From NCBI GenBank assembly GCA_963752755.1, contig CAVVZJ010000003.1:124001-188000 (forward strand): a DNA stretch of 64,000 bases, in the 5' to 3' direction. The stretch is from CAVVZJ01 sp963752755. GTDB lineage: Bacteria > Planctomycetota > Planctomycetia > Isosphaerales > Isosphaeraceae. The number at the start of each line of letters is the position of its first letter. Within the stretch, counting starts at the first letter, position 1. Below, one piece after another: positions 57,846-64,000 of this stretch. Position numbers and translations under genes: made by a program. The notes under the pieces are model-generated. The model was not told where the DNA came from. It made no database searches and saw only the letters and a list, made by a program, of their open reading frames with translations.

Positions 57846-58381
57846 GACGGATGATCTCGACTATCCGGGTGACGTTGCCGACTCAGAAGTCACGCGTCGC
57901 CCGCAAGGCGTACCGGCCAGGGCTGGAACTGCGCCGCAGACGTCGAGGGCGCACCAGGACACGGCCCGCGACCGGACGGGAGCGGGGTGGCTGGAGGATT
58001 CGGCGGAGTAAACGGAAGGTGTCCCAAGTGTCACGGAGATCCGGGTATTCCGGCCCGCAAGCCGGCCGAAGCCGTGAGGCGGCAATCGCGAAGTTGTGGG
58101 GGGTCAGAAGATCAGATGGGACACGAGGTGGAGCCCTCCTGGCATCCTCAAAAGGGGGTTGGATCGCATCCAGCGGCCCGGATCATAGTCTTCTGTCGAT
58201 CGGCGGTCAACCCGTCAAGCTGGGCGAGGTTTGCCGGCCGCCAACGCGACCCGGCGTGCTCGCGGGTGGTCGGCTTGATAGAATGAACGGGTGGACTGTC
58301 CTCAAACGAGGGCCGCGCTGTCTGCCTGCCGGGATGCGGACCAGGCCGGACCGGCCGGTCAGTGGCGGGGGCGATCGACCG
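57846..58381. other. Divergent intergenic region, no gene seen
   Basis: 535 nt between the PEP-CTERM gene and the HtrA gene. The frame that leads into HtrA is open back to 57851, but the codons are arginine- and glycine-rich in a way typical of non-coding GC-rich DNA, and no signal peptide would result, so I start HtrA at 58382. I saw no repeat or operator. Confidence 0.45.
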
Positions 58382-59521
58382 ATGAAGACCATGTTCTCTC
58401 ATGTGCTGACAGCCTTGATCACGCTAGCCCTGGTGATGCTCTGGCTCGGTGGACGGGGTGTCCCGGCGAATGCGCCGGCGCCGGCGAATCCGACCGAGGC
58501 CCGGCCCGCACCCCCGGAACCACCGCCGATCCCGCCCGAGGTCTTCGCACGTTCGGAGGCGGACGAGCAGATCAACATCCACGTCTATCAAGAAGACAAC
58601 CGCGGTGTGGTGAACATTACCGCCGCGGCCCTCGGTATGGGTCTGTTCAGTGAAGACGTGAGCAGCAGCACCGGCTCGGGCTTCGTGCTCGACAGAGAGG
58701 GGCATATCCTCACAAATTATCACGTCGTCGCCGACGGCCAGGCGCTCCAGGTGACACTCTTCGACGGCTCGACCCACGAGGCGAAGATCGTCGGCGCTGA
58801 CCCGAACAACGATGTCGCCGTGGTCCGGATCAACGTCCCGGCCGACCTGCTCACCCCCCTGCCCCTCGGTGACTCGGCCGCGCTGCTCGTCGGCCAGAAG
58901 GTGCTTGCCTTGGGCAATCCGTTCGGCCTGGAGCGGACGCTCACGACCGGGATCATCAGCAGTCTCGATCGGTCGATGCGGGCCAAGAACGGCCGGATCA
59001 TCAAGGGGATCATCCAGACCGACGCCGCGATCAACCCAGGCAACTCCGGCGGCCCTTTGCTGAATACGCGCGGGGAGGTCATCGGCATCACGACGGCCAT
59101 TCTCAGCCAGGTCGGGCAGTCGGCCGGCATCGGCTTTGCCGTGCCGATCAACGGCATCAAACGCATCCTCAAGCCGCTGATCGAGCATGGTCGGGTGATC
59201 CGGGCCGACCTGGGGATCACCGAGGTATTCAGCACCGAGCACGGACTCTACATCATTGACCTGGAGAAAGGCGGTCCGGCCGACCGGGCCGGGCTCCGCC
59301 CAATCCAGGTGGTGGTCGAGCGGTTCGGCCGGTTCTACCGGACCCGTCCCGACCCCGAATCGGCCGACCTGATCGTGGCGATTGACGGCCATCAGGTGCG
59401 GAGCGTGGACGATCTGCTCAGCGCCGTCGAGGCCCACCAGCCGGGCGAGACCGCCAAGGTCACGGTGATTCGCAAAGGGCGGAAACAGGAGATCCCGGTC
59501 CGGCTCGGTTCGACGGAGTAG
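58382..59521 (+). CDS. HtrA/Deg-family serine protease
   Basis: 379 residues with a single N-terminal membrane anchor (MFSHVLTALITLALVMLWLGG) and a Pro-rich linker, so the protease domain lies outside the inner membrane. Triad: TNYHVVADG (His, about residue 114), NNDVAVV (Asp, about 143) and NPGNSGGPLLN (Ser, about 221). One PDZ domain follows (GLYIIDLEKGGPADRAGL … SVDDLLSAVEAHQPGETAKVTV). It is shorter than DegP, as in single-PDZ DegS-like proteases. A role in envelope protein quality control or regulated proteolysis is likely. The gene converges on the Hint gene with 45 nt between ends. The frame is intact. Confidence 0.92.
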   Translation: MKTMFSHVLTALITLALVMLWLGGRGVPANAPAPANPTEARPAPPEPPPIPPEVFARSEADEQINIHVYQEDNRGVVNITAAALGMGLFSEDVSSSTGSGFVLDREGHILTNYHVVADGQALQVTLFDGSTHEAKIVGADPNNDVAVVRINVPADLLTPLPLGDSAALLVGQKVLALGNPFGLERTLTTGIISSLDRSMRAKNGRIIKGIIQTDAAINPGNSGGPLLNTRGEVIGITTAILSQVGQSAGIGFAVPINGIKRILKPLIEHGRVIRADLGITEVFSTEHGLYIIDLEKGGPADRAGLRPIQVVVERFGRFYRTRPDPESADLIVAIDGHQVRSVDDLLSAVEAHQPGETAKVTVIRKGRKQEIPVRLGSTE

Positions 59522-59565
59522 GCGGTCTGGCATGGGCTGGCCGGAGCCTCGACGGCGCTGGAGAC

Positions 59566-61644
59566 TCACGGATGCTCCTTCGGGGACAGTGCGAGCGTGG
59601 GTGAGGCGTCGAAAGGTTGGTCCACGGTCTCGATCAGGCTGTTGTCGTGGACCAGGTAGCCCGCGCCGCCCACGAAGAAGCTGTGGGAATCGGTGACTTC
59701 CAGATTGAAGACCGGCTGGACGCGTTCCGTCTCGACCGAATCGACGCGAGCCAGACCGCCGACGGTCCGGATCGTGTCGCCGGGTTTGAGGTCGCGGGTC
59801 ATTGTCCAGCCCTGGCCAGCCTTCCAGAAGCGGTGGATGCCGGTGGCGACGACCGATTGGTCCGCGAAGCGAACCCGGAAGGTCTCGTTGGGTGCATTGT
59901 GGAAGACGGCAACGACCGGCTCGAAGCTGAGCGAGCCGTTGTTCACGTCCTGGGACAGCACGAGGTCGCCGACCTGAATTGACTCGATCGGTTTCGTGCC
60001 GTCGATTGTCCGCACGGATGTGCCGGCGGCGAAGCAGGAGTGATGCAAGCCGATCAGCTCCGGCTGATAGGCGGGGATGTTCTGCACGAAGGTCGGCTTG
60101 GTGGAGGAGAATTGATAGGCGTAGCCCTGTTGATCTGTCCACCAGCGCTCCCAGGCTTCCGGGTCCTCGCCGAGGTCCTGGCCGGTGACGGTTTGAAGCA
60201 GCGGCAGGACCCGTCCGTTGAGCTGGCGATAGGCCGTGTTGGTGGCCTCGACCTGGGCCACGTCGTGCTCAAGCTGTTGCGCCGCGGAAGCGACACTCTT
60301 GCGAACCTCGTTGATGTTCCGGGCGACGATCGCTTCGGCTCGTTCGAGGAACATCTCGTCGTGGTAAGCCTGGACGAGGTTGGCCTGGTTGGCCCGGAGA
60401 CTGAAGGAGTCGAGACCCGCGAGGTTGGTTCCCCCATTGGCTACGTTCCCGAGGTTCGCGAGGGCCGTGGCCGGGTTGGCCGCGGCCTGCTGCAACCCGG
60501 CCACGACGGCAACCTCGCCGGGTGTGGGCATCGGGCCGGCCATGCGGCGCATCTGGGCCCGCAGGATGGCAGTGCGGTTCCTGGGATCGACACTGGAGGC
60601 ATCGAAAACGCTGGTGGTCGAGTTCGGCAGTTTCGGGACCGAGTAGGTTCGCTTGAGGTTGTACCTCAACCCCTCAACGAACAGTTCGCCTTGGGAGCCC
60701 GGTCCGTTGAGGGGGCGGACCTCATACCGCAGGGGCTTGTGAATCTGGAGGATCAGAAGTTCGAGGAACTCCCTCGGGTCACGCCAGACAAGGCTCTCGC
60801 CAGCCATGCGGCGGGCCTCGGGCTGGGAAGCGTAGACGGACAGGGCGGCGAGGGCCTTGGAAGCGGCGCGGGCGTCGATCTGGGCGAGGATCTGGGCGGC
60901 TCGCGCCGGGTCGGAGTCCTTGCCGGCGACGAAGACCTTCCAGACGGCGGGGACGGCTCGTGGGTCGATGACCTCGACCAGTTCCCGCTCGGCGCGGTCG
61001 CGTCGCTCGGGATCGGGTGAGCGGAGGCAGGCCTTGAGCAGGGAGAGCTTCGGCCCCCAGGTCCGATCGGCCTTCGCCTGAGCCTCGGCCTCGGCGACGG
61101 AAGCCTTGACTTGCTCGGGGGTCATCCAGCGCCCCTTGTGCTTCTTGCAGCCCAGCCTTCGCCAGGCCTCCGCGTTCGAGGGATCCAGCCGCACGACCGC
61201 GGAGAAGTGGGCGATCGCCTCGGGCATCAAGTCCTGCTGCTCGCACCAGGCGGCCAGCTGGAATTGCTCGTGGGCCGTCATCGGCGTCTTGGCGCGTCGG
61301 GCGTTGTACTCGGCCAGGGTGGCGGCGCGGTCGGCGTCGGCCTGCCAGCGCTCGGCGACCTGCTCGGGCTTGCGCCAGGTGTTGGCGTCGCGGATCAGGC
61401 CCATCAGGCCGCGGGCGGTCGTGTTGGCCGGGTCGGCCATCAGGGCCAGGGCGAGGTGTTCCAGGCGTCGGGAGGTGAGCCCGTGCTGCTCGCACCAGAG
61501 CGCCAGGCGGACATGCGCCTCGGAATCCCGGCCGGCTTCCGTACGGGCCTGGGTATAGGCTTTCCACTCGTCGGCGGTCGGACGTTCCGGACCGGCGGCG
61601 AGGAGACCGAAGCAGATCAGCAAGGAGGAAAGCATGGTGGGCAC
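59566..61644 (-). CDS. Secreted TPR-like/Hint domain protein 1
   Basis: 692 residues. Signal peptide (MPTMLSSLLICFGLLAAG), then TPR-like repeats with the recurring LALWCEQHGL pattern (VRLALWCEQHGLTSRRLEHL, LAAWCEQQDLMPEAIAHF). A HEAT-like helical part follows. The C-terminal 150 residues are a Hint autoprocessing domain: SCFAAGTSVRTIDGTKPI (catalytic Cys at about residue 539), then TGIHRFWKAGQGW and the end FNLEVTDSHSFFVGGAGYLVHDNS. After the terminal N-S there is only a 26-residue tail (LIETVDQPFDASPTLALSPK…). The protein next upstream is a tandem paralogue, and the two ends share this tail. Role unknown; autocleavage would release the tail. Confidence 0.82.
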   Translation of the reverse strand: MPTMLSSLLICFGLLAAGPERPTADEWKAYTQARTEAGRDSEAHVRLALWCEQHGLTSRRLEHLALALMADPANTTARGLMGLIRDANTWRKPEQVAERWQADADRAATLAEYNARRAKTPMTAHEQFQLAAWCEQQDLMPEAIAHFSAVVRLDPSNAEAWRRLGCKKHKGRWMTPEQVKASVAEAEAQAKADRTWGPKLSLLKACLRSPDPERRDRAERELVEVIDPRAVPAVWKVFVAGKDSDPARAAQILAQIDARAASKALAALSVYASQPEARRMAGESLVWRDPREFLELLILQIHKPLRYEVRPLNGPGSQGELFVEGLRYNLKRTYSVPKLPNSTTSVFDASSVDPRNRTAILRAQMRRMAGPMPTPGEVAVVAGLQQAAANPATALANLGNVANGGTNLAGLDSFSLRANQANLVQAYHDEMFLERAEAIVARNINEVRKSVASAAQQLEHDVAQVEATNTAYRQLNGRVLPLLQTVTGQDLGEDPEAWERWWTDQQGYAYQFSSTKPTFVQNIPAYQPELIGLHHSCFAAGTSVRTIDGTKPIESIQVGDLVLSQDVNNGSLSFEPVVAVFHNAPNETFRVRFADQSVVATGIHRFWKAGQGWTMTRDLKPGDTIRTVGGLARVDSVETERVQPVFNLEVTDSHSFFVGGAGYLVHDNSLIETVDQPFDASPTLALSPKEHP

Positions 61645-61699
61645 TCCCGGGCGTTTGGTTCGCGTGCCGAGGCGACTGTCGAACTCCGAGTGTTGCGGG

Positions 61700-63876
61700 T
61701 TAGCGCCGTCCTCGCGACGAGGCGGCCAGTGTGGGTGCGGCGTCGAAAGGTTCGTCCACCGTCTCGATCAAGCTGTTGTCGTGGACGAGCAGACCGGCAC
61801 GGCCCACGAAGAAGCTGCGACCACGGGCGACCTCCAGGTTGAAGACGGGCTGGATCACGTCGGGCTCGACCGAGGCGACACGGGCGAGGCCGCCGGCGGT
61901 CCGGATCTTGTCGCCGGGCTTGAGGTCGCGGACCATCGTCCAGCCCTTGCCGGCCTTCCAGAAGCGGTGGATCGGGGTGGCGACGATCGCCTCGTCGTTG
62001 CCTTCGAGGCCGATCCGCAAGGAGTGGTCGGGCGGGTTGTGGTAAACAGAGATGACCGGCTCGAAGCTCAGGGTGCCGCGGGTGACGTCCTGGGAGAGGA
62101 CCTGGTCGCCGACCTGGATCGACTCGATCGGCTTCGGGCCCTGGCGGGTGCGGACGGGGGTCCCCGACGCGAAGCAAGAGTGACCAGCCTGGCGTAGTCC
62201 GACGGGCGGCCCGATCTCAAGCTGGATCGGCTCGGTGGCGGGTTGGTAGGCGGGCGGGATGACCTGCTCGACCGTCGTGGGAGCAGTGGAGCTTCCCTTG
62301 TAGGCATAGCCTTGATAGTCGGTCCACCAGCGAGCCCAGGCTTCCTGGTCGTCGCCGAAATCCTGGCCGGAGACGGTTTTGAGGATCGGGAGTGGCGCGC
62401 TCGTTGATCCGGCTGATCTCGCCGTTCATGCGGTCGAGGGCGGCGATGTCGGTTTGGAGACGCTGCTCGGAGGAAGCCGCGGCCCGTTGGGCCTCCTGGG
62501 CCATCGCACCGACCGGGACCGCGGCGATGATGGGACGTACCGGTACATAGTAGTGAGTTGCCATCCCAGGCGCCTTCGTTCGCAGCCGTGGGAACCCGCT
62601 GACGTTCTTGCGCGACGCCGGACCTCAGGCTCGCGACGGCTTGCTGGGCGGCCTGCTGCCCCGTCGCGCCGAGCGGGGAATTCGCGAGGAACTCGGGGAG
62701 TCCGCTCAGATCGGGGCCATTCCAGCCGAGCGCGTCGCGATTGGGGAGCAGCGTCTGGTCGTTAAAGCCGACGACTCGCCCGGCAATCGGGCGCCCCAGC
62801 GCGTCGTAACCTAGCAGGAAGTCGCCCGGCCGGGCGATGTCGGCCGGGTTCGGCGAGGAGTAGACGCGGTGGAGGTTGAGCTTCTCGCCCGCGACGAACA
62901 ACTCGCCCGGCGAGCCGGGGCCGGCGACGTGCTTGACCTCGTAGTCGATCTTCTTGCGGACGTGCTGGATGAGCAGGCTCATGAACTCGCGAGGATCGCG
63001 CCAGGGGAGGCTCTCGGCGGCGGCGCGACGGGCCTCGTCGGAGCGGGCGAAGACGGCGATCGTCGCCAGGGCCTTCGAGGCGGCCGGGCCGTCGATCTGG
63101 GCGAGGATCTGCGAGGCGCGACGCTGCTCGTCGGCTCCGCCAAGGGCGAAGACCTTCCAGACCGAGGGGACCGCCCGCGGGTCGGTCAAGGCTGCCAGGT
63201 CCGTCTCGGCCTGGGCCCGCTTGCGGGGATTGCGGAGGTCGTCCCGGAGCCGGGCCAGGTGTGGCCTCCAGTGACGGTCGGCCTTCTCCTGGGCCTCGGA
63301 CTCGGCGATGACGGCCTGGATCTGCTCCTCGTTCAGCCAGCGTCCCTTGAATTCCCGGCAACCGAGCCGCTTCCACGCCGACTCCCGCGACGGGTCGAGC
63401 CGCACGACGGCCATCAGGTGGGCGGTCGCCTCGGGCTTCAAGCCGTGCTGCTCGCACCAGAGGGCCAGGTCCCACTGGGCGTCGGCGGTCATCGGGGTCC
63501 TGTCGCGTCGGGCGTTGTACTCGGCCAGGGCGGCGCCCTCGGCATCGGACTTCATGCGCTGGGCGACCTGCTCGGGCTTGCGCCAGGCGTTGGCATCGCG
63601 GACCAGGCCCATCAGGCCGCGGGCGGCGGCGTTGCCCGGGTCGGCCATCAGGGCCAGGGCCAGATGCTCCAGACGGCGGGAGGAGAGTCCGTGCTGCTCG
63701 CACCAGAGGGCGAGGCGGACGTGGGCCGTCGCGTCCCGGCCGGCCCTGGCCCGCGCCTGTTCGTAGGCGTACATCTCCTCGGACGTCGGCCGGCTGGTCT
63801 GCGGGTCGACGGTCAGGCAGAGGAGAAGTATCGTGGACAGCATTGGGAGGCTCCGGACCGCGAACAGGGACCGCAT
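61700..63876 (-). CDS. Secreted TPR-like/Hint domain protein 2 (frame breaks)
   Basis: Paralogue of the preceding protein, about 725 residues, from MRSLFAVRSLPMLSTILLL (63876). Its first 320 residues match the same TPR-like plan (VRLALWCEQHGLSSRRLEHLALALMADP, RDANAWRKPEQVAQRM). It has additional segments (LLGYDALGRPIAGRVVGFND) and, after frame switches near 62575, 62390 and 62200, a Hint domain with SCFASGTPVRTRQGPKPIE, TPIHRFWKAGKGW and GRSFFVGRAGLLVHDNS, then a short tail LIETVDEPFDAAPTLAASS nearly equal to that of paralogue 1. The two genes lie head to tail, 55 nt apart, and are probably one transcript. Confidence 0.8.
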
Positions 63877-64000
63877 GGATTCCCTCTTCCATCTTCTTAG
63901 CAAGTCATACGCCAGCTCCTTCTCGGCTCGCCGTCAGGAATGGCCCGATCTGGCGCAAGTGCGGACGCTGCGTGGGATTCGAGCCGCGTTGCCGGAACCG
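63877..64000. other. Window end, upstream of the Hint gene pair
   Basis: 124 nt left of the window edge on the minus-strand upstream side of the Hint operon. It has no open frame that I can tie to a gene. The promoter of the operon is expected here or beyond the edge. Confidence 0.3.

Noticed and set aside
58424..60142. A 572-residue minus-strand frame across HtrA and the end of the Hint gene
   Set aside because: It lies opposite the catalytic triad of HtrA and shows no family feature.

Overview
The window is a high-GC, gene-dense bacterial chromosome segment that reads as a planctomycete, probably of the Isosphaeraceae/Gemmataceae type (inference from gene content). The supporting content is PVC-type heme-binding CxxCH proteins with HEAT repeats, a formylglycine sulfatase, a DUF1080 protein, ThuA-like proteins, a LEPR-XLL-type surface protein, a PEP-CTERM protein, several Ser/Thr kinases and many secreted proteins of unknown role. 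I see no tRNA, rRNA, CRISPR array, transposase or phage gene.

Layout. 1-11.8 kb: DUF374 acyltransferase (cut by the window edge), a DUF2752 and lipoprotein pair, cytidine deaminase, a ThuA-like Tat protein, two thioredoxin-fold secreted proteins, ribosomal protein L31, prfA and prmC, a Ser/Thr kinase, a thioesterase, YqgE/AlgH and a second ThuA-like protein. 12.3-17.4 kb: a minus-strand cluster coding a split heme/dehydrogenase system, with a SGNH hydrolase-propeller-HEAT protein in one gene and a HEAT-cytochrome protein in another. 17.6-27.1 kb: small and membrane proteins, a Tat-exported metallohydrolase candidate, a sugar isomerase-like TIM barrel, glycyl-tRNA synthetase, ComB and a lone E2-type acyltransferase domain. 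27.5-36.9 kb: glycosyltransferase, M50 protease operon, SDR, BON protein, YjbQ, fused DhaK-DhaL and a sugar dehydrogenase-diheme fusion. 37-53.1 kb: sulfatase, a LEPR-type surface protein translationally coupled to a kinase, DUF1080, a NAL1-like serine protease, a cluster of Q/V/P-rich secreted proteins and a PKD protein, and a secreted HExxH metallopeptidase. 53.2-64 kb: a full-length PVC heme-binding protein, a PEP-CTERM protein, an HtrA protease and a tandem pair of TPR-Hint proteins.

The most unusual signal is a family of three intergenic elements of about 290 nt (copies at 656-945 plus, 44863-45142 plus, 11914-12204 minus). Each has an extended -10 promoter (TGC-TATAAT type), a TTGGC-like box exactly 19 nt after the start of the -10 hexamer, a 26-nt box 90-91 nt after it, and 84-85 nt further on a run of seven GCGTC-like units with an 11-nt period. 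An A-rich AAAGCG-like tail follows. Spacing is kept while the intervening sequence drifts, which is what a structured ncRNA family or a non-autonomous repeat would show.

A second window-wide feature is the number of single-base frame breaks. They disrupt essential genes (prfA, glyS) as well as accessory genes, and where I traced them they are mostly one extra or missing G/C in a short G/C run. I treat them as probable sequence errors, not decay. For those genes I give the full extent implied by joining frames.
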